DNA of 64,000 nt. Source: Mycobacterium kyogaense (lineage in GTDB: Bacteria > Actinomycetota > Actinomycetes > Mycobacteriales > Mycobacteriaceae). The stretch covers positions 1 through 64,000 of the forward strand of contig NZ_QJUA01000030.1 in the NCBI RefSeq assembly GCF_003254575.1, given 5' to 3'. Shown one piece after another: positions 51,543 through 59,316 of this stretch. Position numbers and translations under genes: made by a program. The first letter of the stretch is position 1. Each line of letters begins with the position of its first letter. The notes beneath the pieces are model-generated. The model searched no databases. It was not told where the DNA came from and worked only from the letters and a program-made list of their open reading frames with translations.

Positions 51543-52883
51543 GTGGTGCCCACCGCCCGGTACAAGTCCGTCGTCGACGTCTTCGCCGCCGACATCCGAT
51601 CCGGAAAGCTCTGCGCGGGAACACGACTGCCCACCCACCGCCAGCTCGCAGCCGACAGTGGCATCGCGGTGGTCACCGCCTCTCGTGTGTACGCCGAGCT
51701 CGAGGCCATGGGTCTGGTCAGCAGTGAACGGGGCCGGGGCACATTCGTGCGCGATGTCGCCCTTCCTCCCGGTCACGGTGTCGATCAGCGGGCCGTCGCC
51801 CCTGACGCCGTCGACCTCAACTTCAACTACCCGGCACTGCCGGGGCAGGCCGACTTGCTGCGCCACGCGTTGCGTGAACTGGCCGGGGCCGGAGATCTGG
51901 ATTCGCTCTTGCGTTACCAGCCCCATGGTGGCCGGGAACGCGACAGAGCCGCGGTCGCCACCCATCTGTTGGATCGGGGTCTCGACGTCACTCCCGATTG
52001 CGTGGCACTGGTCAACGGCGCCCAACACGGCCTCACCGTCACCGCGATGGCGCTGCTAGGACCAGGGGATGTTGTCGCCGTCGACGCATTGATCTATCCC
52101 GGCTTCAAGGTGCTGGCCGAAGCGTTGCGCCTCGAATTGCACCCTCTTCCAACCACATCGACCGGCCCAGATCTCGATGCACTGGCAACGCTGTGCAGCC
52201 GCCGGCCCGTGCGCGCGATCTACTGCATGTCGACACTGCACAATCCTCTCGGCTGGGTCATGGACCGTCGTGCCCGACGTCACCTGATCGCGATCGCGCG
52301 GCGACATGGGCTGCTGGTGATCGAAGACGCCTCTTATGCCTACCTCGCCGAGAACCCGCCGCCACCGCTGGCAGCCCTTGCCCCAGACGTCACGGTGTAC
52401 GTCTCCGGGTTGTCCAAGAACGTCGCCACCGGAATTCGCGTCGGCTTCGTCGTCGCATCTGTCTCGCGAATGACCGCCATCGAACGGACCATCCGCGCGA
52501 CGACGTGGAACACGCCGGCGATCACCACCGCGATCGCCTCGCAGTGGCTGCGGGACGGCACTGTCACGCGGCTCGAAACGCAGAAGCGACGCGACGCTGC
52601 CGCCAGACAGTCACTTGCCAGGAAAGCCCTTGCGCCCCTCCACCACATCGCCCATCCCTCATCGTATTTCACCTGGATACCGCTACCGCCCGGTGCTCGG
52701 GCCGACCGGATCGCCACCGCCCTGGAAGACGCCGGTATTTCCGTCAGTACCGCGGAACCCTTCAGCACGACAACCGATACGCCGCAGGCGTTGCGCCTGG
52801 CCTTGGGTTCCACCAGTCTGGACACCCTCCCGGGTGCACTGACCACCGTGCGTCGAGAGATCGAGGCCGACATCTACCTCTGA
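51543..52883 (+). CDS. MocR-type GntR/aminotransferase regulator
   Basis: 446-aa regulator. An N-terminal GntR winged helix (LPTHRQLAADSGIAVVTASRVYAELEAMGLV) precedes a fold-type I aminotransferase domain, with the PLP lysine in SGLSKNVATGIRVGF and LHNPLGWVMDRRAR before it. MocR proteins sense PLP or amino compounds and usually control the divergent gene, here the DJ-1/PfpI protein. GTG start at 51543 (a second GTG follows at 51546). Confidence 0.92.
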   Translation: MVPTARYKSVVDVFAADIRSGKLCAGTRLPTHRQLAADSGIAVVTASRVYAELEAMGLVSSERGRGTFVRDVALPPGHGVDQRAVAPDAVDLNFNYPALPGQADLLRHALRELAGAGDLDSLLRYQPHGGRERDRAAVATHLLDRGLDVTPDCVALVNGAQHGLTVTAMALLGPGDVVAVDALIYPGFKVLAEALRLELHPLPTTSTGPDLDALATLCSRRPVRAIYCMSTLHNPLGWVMDRRARRHLIAIARRHGLLVIEDASYAYLAENPPPPLAALAPDVTVYVSGLSKNVATGIRVGFVVASVSRMTAIERTIRATTWNTPAITTAIASQWLRDGTVTRLETQKRRDAAARQSLARKALAPLHHIAHPSSYFTWIPLPPGARADRIATALEDAGISVSTAEPFSTTTDTPQALRLALGSTSLDTLPGALTTVRREIEADIYL

Positions 52884-52901
52884 TGTGAGCGATCCCGGGG
52901 A

Positions 52902-53546
52902 CTAGGGCAGACCAAGTAGTGTCCGGACCGCCCCAATGCCATGGAGGCTGATGTCATCTCGCCGAACAGCCTGCCAGCGCCGGCGGCTCATCGCGAAATG
53001 AAGGAGCAGGTCAGTGCGGTCTCTTCGGGTGTGTTGGGACGAGCCGTTCTGCACGTAGGGAAGTGAATGGGTGAGCGCGAGCGATGCGGCGTTGTCGTGC
53101 CACGCCTTGGTTGTGGCCTGCTCGGCGCCGAACCCGTCGAAGATGAGGTGCAGAGCTGCGTGCCGCATCTCGCGCCCTAGACCGGAACGCTGGTAACGGA
53201 TTCCGATCCATGACCCGGTCTCGGCACTGCGGTGCTGGCCGAACCCGTCGGTTGATATCGAGCAGACTCCCACGAGTGTCCCGTCGACATCGGCAGCCAA
53301 GTTCAGGTCCCAGTGTTCCGCGCTTGTCTCCGACCGATTCCGCCAGAAGTATCGCAGTGTGTTCTGTTCGAGCTCTGGTGACGCGACGTCGGTCCAGGGC
53401 GTGGTGAAGGGCATGGTCGCAGGGTCATGAACTCCGCGAGCGGCGAGCTGCGCGAGCCCGGCAGCCAACTCGTCGGTCACATAGCGCAGCCGCAGCCGTG
53501 GGGTCCTCACTGCCAGCCCGGCAAGCGGCCAAATCGACTCATCCAT
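52902..53546 (-). CDS. GNAT N-acetyltransferase (RimJ/RimL type)
   Basis: 214-aa acetyltransferase. It starts MDESIWPLAGLAVRTPRLRLRYVTDE and has the acetyl-CoA segment SWIGIRYQRSGLGREMRHAALHLIF. ATG at 53546 matches the family start; the frame extends to 53648 without support. Substrates of such proteins are ribosomal N termini, antibiotics or small amines; which one is unknown. It lies between MocR (convergent) and a MarR gene. Confidence 0.85.
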   Translation of the reverse strand: MDESIWPLAGLAVRTPRLRLRYVTDELAAGLAQLAARGVHDPATMPFTTPWTDVASPELEQNTLRYFWRNRSETSAEHWDLNLAADVDGTLVGVCSISTDGFGQHRSAETGSWIGIRYQRSGLGREMRHAALHLIFDGFGAEQATTKAWHDNAASLALTHSLPYVQNGSSQHTRRDRTDLLLHFAMSRRRWQAVRRDDISLHGIGAVRTLLGLP

Positions 53547-53651
53547 CAGGTCATGGGAGCACGGCAGGCTGCCATCGGTCGATTGATTTGACGATCGACA
53601 GTCGTTGCCAAGGGGGGCACACCACTGGCGTAGTCCGGCATCGATCACCCA

Positions 53652-54101
53652 TCACCAGTGCCACGCGTTGCCTCCGACGTTGGTGATGGTCCGCTGCAAC
53701 ACCTCGATCGTGGTGGCGTACTCGCGGTCGGAGATCCCCTGACGCCGTTCGTCGTTCAGCTGCCGCTGGACCTCGGCAGCGGCGTGAAAGCGGTCCGCGC
53801 CATCGTCCGTCAAGCGAACTCGGCTGCCCGCCCGATCGATCCACCCTCTGTCGACGCCAGAGTTGATCGCGGCGACGATGCTCTCGTCGGACTCGTTCGG
53901 GCCGACGATGGCGATGATCTCGTTCTCTTCCCTACCGCTCGGGTGCATCGACAGCTGATGTAACACCCACCACTCTGGTTGAGTCACACCGAGTTCTGCC
54001 AATCTCCCGCGAGTGCGTGCACCTATGGCCTCTCCTGCGCGTACCGTCCAGAATCCCAATGGTTGTTGCGCGGCGGGCTGCATCTCTGGTCTCATGCCCA
54101 C
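53652..54101 (-). CDS. MarR-family transcriptional regulator
   Basis: 149-aa winged-helix protein: LAELGVTQPEWWVLHQLSMHPSGREENEIIAIVG and VDRGWIDRAGSRVRLTDDGADRF are MarR-like, with the wing in RAGSRVRLTD. A GTG at 54101 or ATG at 54095 could start it. Gene order suggests no clear partner; the GNAT gene downstream on the same strand is a candidate. Confidence 0.8.
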   Translation of the reverse strand: MGMRPEMQPAAQQPLGFWTVRAGEAIGARTRGRLAELGVTQPEWWVLHQLSMHPSGREENEIIAIVGPNESDESIVAAINSGVDRGWIDRAGSRVRLTDDGADRFHAAAEVQRQLNDERRQGISDREYATTIEVLQRTITNVGGNAWHW

Positions 54102-54142
54102 ACGCTAGAAACTCAACCGCCATTGAGGTCAAGGGCGAATGG

Positions 54143-54604
54143 TCAGTTCGGTGGCAACAACGGTCTGGGCGGGAGTGGCGAGGAATAGACCACGCTGGTC
54201 GTGACGCTGCCGAGGGCGCCGATCCGACCACTGATCTGCTCGAGGTGTTTCATGTTGGTGGCGACGACCTTCATGATGAAGCAGTCGTCTCCGGTGACGT
54301 GGTGCGCCTCAGTGACCTCGGGCAGGTCGGCGAGGAGTCGATGCAGCGGCCCGTAGCTGCTGCTGGGGTAGCGCAGTCGAAGAAAGGCCAGGATCGTGAA
54401 TCCGAGTCGTTCGGGATCGACGTGGGCCCCGTATCCGCTGATCACACCGGATTCTTCCAGTCGGCGGACGCGTTCGGCGGCGGCGCTGTGGCTCATGTTG
54501 ATGTGCCTGGCCAGCTCCGCGATGCTCTGTCTTCCGTTGGCCTGCAACGCTTCCAGAATGGCCGTATCGACCCTGTCGGGTTCGAAAGGGATAATCGCGG
54601 CCAC
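54143..54604 (-). CDS. Lrp/AsnC-family regulator
   Basis: 153-aa feast/famine regulator. The helix-turn-helix is RQSIAELARHINMSHSAAAERVRRLEESGVI; the ligand-binding RAM domain includes FTILAFLRLRYPSSSYGPL and VTEAHHVTGDDCFIMKV. The GTG at 54604 places the HTH at the normal distance from the N terminus. Divergent from the rhodanese gene (94-nt gap), which it probably controls. Confidence 0.88.
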   Translation of the reverse strand: MAAIIPFEPDRVDTAILEALQANGRQSIAELARHINMSHSAAAERVRRLEESGVISGYGAHVDPERLGFTILAFLRLRYPSSSYGPLHRLLADLPEVTEAHHVTGDDCFIMKVVATNMKHLEQISGRIGALGSVTTSVVYSSPLPPRPLLPPN

Positions 54605-54698
54605 ACAGCGAGACTGCCACAGAAATGGCGCCGAAGCGGCCGAGATGCAGTGAAATCGGCCTGTTCGTAGCCCCGGGGCCGCCAATAGCCTTTGGTCC

Positions 54699-55142
54699 AT
54701 GACAACTACTGATGCCTCGACAGACCTCCGCATCGCTCATTTCGCCGGCAAGCTCGCATTCGAGACTGATGCCTCGGATGTGTTCGCCGACCAGATGCGC
54801 TGCGTCGGTGTCGTCCTGGTGGATTCCCGCGGTGAGCGCGCGTGGGTCCAGGGTCGGGCCGTCGGGGCTGTTCACATGCCGATAGGAGAGATCGCGGCCC
54901 GCGCACCACGCGAGATTCCCGTGGAGGTGCCGGTTGTGACGTACTGCTGGGGGCCCGGCTGCAACGGCGCCACGCGTGCCGCGCTGGAATTCGCGAGGCT
55001 GGGATATCACGTCAGAGAGATGATCGGCGGGTTCGAGTACTGGGCCCGAGAAGGCTATCCCGTCGAGAACGACCACGGGCCCGTCGTTCGTGCCACAGAC
55101 CCGCTGACAGCACCCGTGGATGCGATCACATGCGAATGCTAG
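54699..55142 (+). CDS. rhodanese-like sulfurtransferase
   Basis: 147-aa single-domain rhodanese. The active-site loop is YCWGPGCNGATRAA with Cys83 at the nucleophile position; VVLVDSRGERAWVQGRAVGAVHMP is the usual CH2A motif. Divergent Lrp regulator upstream. It could move sulfane sulfur or act as a redox sensor. Cys88 in the loop could form a disulfide with Cys83, unlike most rhodaneses. Confidence 0.86.
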   Translation: MTTTDASTDLRIAHFAGKLAFETDASDVFADQMRCVGVVLVDSRGERAWVQGRAVGAVHMPIGEIAARAPREIPVEVPVVTYCWGPGCNGATRAALEFARLGYHVREMIGGFEYWAREGYPVENDHGPVVRATDPLTAPVDAITCEC

Positions 55143-55224
55143 AGCCACCCCGGTCGTGAACCGCAGTTTGTGCCCAGGGCGAAAGTCGATGCAGGACGCA
55201 GCGGCCGGTTCCTAGGGTGAGTTC

Positions 55225-55971
55225 ATGACCGCCGCAGGAGATGTCACGTACGTGGTCGACGGGATGACGATGGTCGGTTACCTGGCCCGGCCCGATGGCG
55301 CGGGTCCGTGGCCCGCCGTGCTGATCGGTCACGACGGGGTCGGTCTCGACGGGTATCAGCGTTCGCGCGCCGACGTCCTCGCCGAGCACGGGTACGTCGC
55401 CTTCGCCATGGACTATCACGGTGGGCAGACGTACTTCGGGCGGCCGAAGGCGATGCTGGCCCGAGTCATGCCGTTGTTGGACGATACGGCGCGCATGCTC
55501 GCGATCGGGAACAAGGCGCTCGATGTGCTCTCGGCGGAACCCGGCGTCGACCACAAGCGGCTCGCTGCACTCGGATTCGGCGCAGGTGGCCGGATCGTCC
55601 TCGAACTCGCCCGTGACGGAGCGCCTTTCATCGCGCTCGCGGCGATTCACCCCGGTCTGCCGGGGGCTGCTCACCCCGAGGACTGGAAAGAAGTCGGGGG
55701 AGCAGTGTTGTTGTGCACCGGCTCCGAGGATCCCCTGTGCACACCCGCGCAGCTGCTCACCTTCGGTACCGCTCTGCAGGGCGCCGGAGTGGATTGGCGC
55801 GTCACCGTCCTCGGCGGTGCCCAGCACGCCTTTTGGGCCGTCGAGGCCTCACCCGACGGTGACGCCGGCGGTCCGATGGCGACCGTTCCCGGGGTGGGCT
55901 ACCACGCCGTGCAGTCGCGACGAGCGTGGCAGGCAGTGCTGGAATTGCTTCGTGACGCTATGCCGTCCTAG
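55225..55971 (+). CDS. dienelactone hydrolase-like protein lacking the nucleophile
   Basis: 248-aa alpha/beta-hydrolase of the dienelactone hydrolase family. Conserved Asp169 (TGSEDPLCTP) and His201 (GGAQHAFWAVE) are present, but the nucleophile elbow, normally G-Y/F-C-F-G-G, reads GFGAGG (117-122), so Gly119 replaces Cys or Ser. The protein may be non-catalytic or use another residue. It precedes an AraC/VOC/DUF1801 group by 24 nt. Confidence 0.82.
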   Translation: MTAAGDVTYVVDGMTMVGYLARPDGAGPWPAVLIGHDGVGLDGYQRSRADVLAEHGYVAFAMDYHGGQTYFGRPKAMLARVMPLLDDTARMLAIGNKALDVLSAEPGVDHKRLAALGFGAGGRIVLELARDGAPFIALAAIHPGLPGAAHPEDWKEVGGAVLLCTGSEDPLCTPAQLLTFGTALQGAGVDWRVTVLGGAQHAFWAVEASPDGDAGGPMATVPGVGYHAVQSRRAWQAVLELLRDAMPS

Positions 55972-55995
55972 GGACACGGTGGCAGGCTGGGCAGA

Positions 55996-56445
55996 GTGAG
56001 CACCGAGGCCGCGGACGCAGGACATCTCGCCGAGCTGAGGCTGCTCCGACGTGTGCGCGACAGGATGGATCGCGAGTACGCGCAACCACTCGACGTCGAA
56101 AGCCTCGCCCGAGGCGTCAACATGTCGGCCGGCCATCTCAGCCGCCGCTTCAAGGCCGCCTACGGAGAATCGCCCTATGCGTATCTGATGACGAGGCGCA
56201 TCGAGCGGGCCATGGCTCTGCTGCGACGCGGCGATCTGAGCGTCACCGAGGTGTGCTTCGCCGTCGGCTGCTCGTCGCTGGGAACGTTCAGCACGCGCTT
56301 CACCGAACTGGTCGGGATGTCGCCGAGCGGCTACCGAGCCCGCACGGCGGACACTGCTGCCGGGCTGCCCTCCTGCATGGAGAAGAACGTGACCAGACCG
56401 ATCAGGAATCGAGAAGCACCGGCGGCATCACTGGATCTAGCGTGA
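55996..56445 (+). CDS. AraC-family regulator (short)
   Basis: 149-aa AraC protein consisting almost only of the two helix-turn-helix motifs: VESLARGVNMSAGHLSRRFKAAYGESPYAYL and VTEVCFAVGCSSLGTFSTRFTELVGMSPSGYR. No ligand domain is present. Its stop overlaps a GTG of the VOC gene as GTGA, so the two are coupled. AraC plus VOC pairs are frequent in actinobacteria. Confidence 0.9.
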   Translation: MSTEAADAGHLAELRLLRRVRDRMDREYAQPLDVESLARGVNMSAGHLSRRFKAAYGESPYAYLMTRRIERAMALLRRGDLSVTEVCFAVGCSSLGTFSTRFTELVGMSPSGYRARTADTAAGLPSCMEKNVTRPIRNREAPAASLDLA

Positions 56446-56861
56446 CAGCCATGGATTTGACCATTCACACCACGTTCTTGCCACACGAGGATCCGGAGGC
56501 CTCGCTCGCCTTCTACCGCGATGTGCTGGGATTCGAGGTCCGTCTCGACGTCGGCGGCGGCACGATGCGGTGGATCACGGTGGGTCCGCCCGATCAGCCC
56601 GAGACGTCCATCGTCCTGCACCCGCCCGCAGCCGACCCGGGGGCCACCGACGACGAGCGCCGCGTGATCGCCGAGATGATGGCCAAGGGCACCTACTCGA
56701 TCATCGTGCTGGCCACCAAGGATCTGGACCGCACCTTCGAACGGCTCCAGGCCAGTGACGTCGACATCGTTGCGGAGCCGATCGAGCAGCCCTACGGTGT
56801 CCGCGACTGTGCCCTGCGTGATCCGGCGGGCACGATGATCCGCATCCAGGAGGTGCGTTAG
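56442..56861 (+). CDS. VOC-family protein (glyoxalase/bleomycin-resistance fold)
   Basis: 139-aa VOC protein: TFLPHEDPEASLAFYRDVLGFEV and a second half DIVAEPIEQPYGVRDCALRDPAGTMIRIQEVR. GTG 56442 overlaps the AraC stop (GTGA); ATG 56451 is an alternative three codons later. Metal ligands and substrate are not clear. Downstream DUF1801 gene follows by 2 nt. Confidence 0.88.
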   Translation: MTAMDLTIHTTFLPHEDPEASLAFYRDVLGFEVRLDVGGGTMRWITVGPPDQPETSIVLHPPAADPGATDDERRVIAEMMAKGTYSIIVLATKDLDRTFERLQASDVDIVAEPIEQPYGVRDCALRDPAGTMIRIQEVR

Positions 56862-56863
56862 TC

Positions 56864-57229
56864 ATGGCCGATTCACCGTCGGACAAGATCGACGCGAGGA
56901 TCGACGAGCTGGGAGATTGGCGCGGTGACACTCTCGCGCTCATCCGCACGCTCATCAAGAAGGCCGTCCCGGACGTCACCGAAGAATGGAAGTGGCGCGG
57001 TGTCCCGACGTGGTACCACGACGGGATGATCTGCACCGGCGAGACATACAAGGACAAAGTGAAAGTCACCTTCGCCAAGGGCGCCTCACTCGATGATCCG
57101 GCGGGACTGTTCAACTCCAGTCTGGGCGGCAACACCCGGCGAGCCATCGACATCGCCGAAGGCGACGGCCTCGACCAGGACGCTTTCGTGGCTCTGATTC
57201 GCGCCGCGGTGGCGCTCAACGCACAGTGA
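56864..57229 (+). CDS. DUF1801 domain protein
   Basis: 121-aa protein: WRGDTLALIRTLIKKAVPDVTEEWKWRGVPTWYHDGMICTG and VKVTFAKGASLDDP are typical of DUF1801 (YdhG-like). The ATG at 56864 is 2 nt after the VOC gene, so the AraC-VOC-DUF1801 set is one transcription unit. Function of the family is not established. Confidence 0.9.
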   Translation: MADSPSDKIDARIDELGDWRGDTLALIRTLIKKAVPDVTEEWKWRGVPTWYHDGMICTGETYKDKVKVTFAKGASLDDPAGLFNSSLGGNTRRAIDIAEGDGLDQDAFVALIRAAVALNAQ

Positions 57230-57251
57230 CGATCGTGGAGCGTCGGTAGTC

Positions 57252-58205
57252 GTGGCGCTGCTGTGGGATCAACACGCCTGTCTGCCGTTGAAGGTCGATG
57301 CAGATATAGCTCCGCTGACACGCTTTCAGCGTCCCGGTGGCTCATTCGTCTCGGTCAATGTCGGCTATTCGCCGCAGTCGTTCGCCGACTCGGTCGCACT
57401 TCTGACGCACTTCCGGTCAGGCGTCGAGGACCATCCCGGTCTCGAACTGGTCGCCGGTGTCGACGATGTCGAGCGCATCACGGCCGCCGGCCGGATCGCG
57501 GTGGTGTTCGACCTGGAGGATTCGCATCCGCTCGATGACGACCTCGACAACCTCGCGACTCTGGCGGGTCTCGGCGTGCGAACCCTGCTCCCGACCTACA
57601 ACCACGCCAACCGCGCGGGCAGCGGATGCCTGGACGTCCACGACGGCGGGCTGACACGGTGGGGCGAGGCCATGGTCGCCGAGATGAATGCGGTGGGCAT
57701 GGTTGCGGACGGGTCGCACTGCAGCAGAAGGACCGGTCTGGATCTGTGTCGGGTGTCGAACAAGCCGGTGGTGTACAGCCATTCGTGTATGGCTGCGGTG
57801 TGGGACCACCCGCGCAACATCACCGACGACCAAGCCCGGGCCTGCGCGGACACCGGCGGTGTCGTCGGGATCACCGGGGTGGGGATCTTCCTCGGGCCGA
57901 ACATCCCGACGCTGGAGGCGATGCAACGCCACCTCGACCACGCCATAGATCTGGTCGGCATCGATCACGTCGGGGTCAGCAGCGATCATTCCTTCGATCA
58001 CGCTGACTTCAATGACGAGATGTCCCGCAACCCAGAGTGTTTCGATGACAGTTACACCCGCTGGGGTCCGATCCAGTGGATGCCCCCCGAAACGTTCATC
58101 ACGCTCGGGGAACATCTTCGCGGCCAGGGCTGGGCAGACCGCGACATCCAGGCTGTCCTCGGCGGGAACTTCCACCGCGTCGCCGCGCAGGCGTGGACCG
58201 ATTGA
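57252..58205 (+). CDS. membrane-dipeptidase-like peptidase M19
   Basis: 317-aa member of peptidase family M19. The N-terminal metal motif reads DQHACLP: His is present, but the usual following Asp (DGHND) is Cys, as in a subfamily with DNHxCxP. Bridging Glu is likely in VVFDLEDSHPL; further ligands are in DGSHCSR and YSHSCM, and DHVGVSSDHSF closes the barrel. No signal peptide, so it is cytosolic. Substrate (dipeptide or N-acyl amino acid) unknown. Confidence 0.87.
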   Translation: MALLWDQHACLPLKVDADIAPLTRFQRPGGSFVSVNVGYSPQSFADSVALLTHFRSGVEDHPGLELVAGVDDVERITAAGRIAVVFDLEDSHPLDDDLDNLATLAGLGVRTLLPTYNHANRAGSGCLDVHDGGLTRWGEAMVAEMNAVGMVADGSHCSRRTGLDLCRVSNKPVVYSHSCMAAVWDHPRNITDDQARACADTGGVVGITGVGIFLGPNIPTLEAMQRHLDHAIDLVGIDHVGVSSDHSFDHADFNDEMSRNPECFDDSYTRWGPIQWMPPETFITLGEHLRGQGWADRDIQAVLGGNFHRVAAQAWTD

Positions 58206-58218
58206 CAGCGGTGATCGA

Positions 58219-58740
58219 TCACGGCTGTGTCGGGTAGGACGCCACGAGCTGGCGGTGCCGGTCGGCCAAGCGGTCGACGAAGTTCTCGAGCAGCATCGCA
58301 TCCTCGTCGATTCGCAGCGACGCGTCGCGGGGACGCGCTGCCTCGGCCAGGATGCGGTCGAGCGGATCGAAGGCCTCCCTCAGATCCGGCCAGGGAAGGC
58401 AGCGCGCGAGGTTGCGCAGCCGTTCCATCTGCTCGGCGATGCTCACCCGGAAGCCGCCGTATCCCTCGATGCTCTCGAGGAACTGGTTGGCCGCTTCCGG
58501 TCGATGCGCCGCCGGGGTGTCTCGAGCGACCCGCGTGAGCGCATAGCGATACGCGCTCACGCGGGCGAGCACATCGATCAGGACGTCCCGGAATTCGCGT
58601 AGCGAGACGAGCTCGGCGTCGCGCCGGCGTTGGGCAGCCTCCAGGCCGGCGGCGTACCGCGTGGCGCTGCGGGCGACCAGCGCACCGGCGAGGACGACGG
58701 CGGCGCCGATCATCGCAGTGACGAGGGGAGTCACCGTCAT
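58219..58740 (-). CDS. membrane-anchored protein of unknown function
   Basis: 173-aa protein with one N-terminal membrane helix (VTAMIGAAVVLAGALVARSAT), then a helical domain rich in Arg, Leu and Asp (ETLREFRDVLIDVLARVSAYR-like and LRNLARCLPWPDLREAFDPL). No family recognised. It is convergent with the M19 peptidase by 13 nt and follows a tautomerase on the same strand. Confidence 0.65.
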   Translation of the reverse strand: MTVTPLVTAMIGAAVVLAGALVARSATRYAAGLEAAQRRRDAELVSLREFRDVLIDVLARVSAYRYALTRVARDTPAAHRPEAANQFLESIEGYGGFRVSIAEQMERLRNLARCLPWPDLREAFDPLDRILAEAARPRDASLRIDEDAMLLENFVDRLADRHRQLVASYPTQP

Positions 58741-58750
58741 CGCCGTGCCG

Positions 58751-59194
58751 TCAGCCCGCGCTGGTCGCGGCGAAGCGCGCGGGCAATTTGTCCGCCAGCG
58801 CCTGGAACCATGCGGCCTCGGCCTCCGGGAACGGCTCGGGCATCATGATGCCCGCCTCCATGGCCCAGCCGTTGGGGGTGTCGGAAACGACGATGAGGAC
58901 GTGGTCCTCGGGGCTGCCGGTGACCTCGACGGCTAGCCGGTGCAGCTTCTCCATGATCGCTCGTCGGATCACTTCGCTACGGCCGTAACGGATTCCGCCG
59001 TTGATGATGATCGACGGCTCGACCTTGCCCGCGGTGTACATGAGACCGAGCGGCAGGGGTGTGAACACGACGCGAATGAAGGGTTCGGGGGCATCGGTCT
59101 CGTCGTGGTGGATCGTGGTGATCCCGGTCGCGATCCGGTCGCGCTGCTCCTCGGTCAGGTCGATGCCGGAGGTGACGCACTGGTAGACGGGCAT
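58751..59194 (-). CDS. tautomerase family protein (cis-CaaD-like)
   Basis: 147-aa tautomerase-superfamily protein with Pro2 next to the start Met (MPVYQCVTSGIDLTEEQRDRIATGIT). FIRVVFTPLPLGLMYTAGKVEPS and RYGRSEVIRRAIMEKLHRLAVEVTGSPEDHVLIVV fit the Tautomerase_3 group of cis-3-chloroacrylic acid dehalogenase relatives. ATG at 59194 fixes the N-terminal proline. Divergent from the SARP regulator over 122 nt, and probably its target. Confidence 0.84.
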   Translation of the reverse strand: MPVYQCVTSGIDLTEEQRDRIATGITTIHHDETDAPEPFIRVVFTPLPLGLMYTAGKVEPSIIINGGIRYGRSEVIRRAIMEKLHRLAVEVTGSPEDHVLIVVSDTPNGWAMEAGIMMPEPFPEAEAAWFQALADKLPARFAATSAG

Positions 59195-59316
59195 GATGAC
59201 TCGCTTTCTTCGGTGGCCCACCGCTGCGGGGTGGGGCTCGCCATCACAGTCGCCGATTCCGCTCCAACATCGCTCCAACGGCGCTCCACTGGCTGTCCGC
59301 GAGCTAAGTTCGACGT

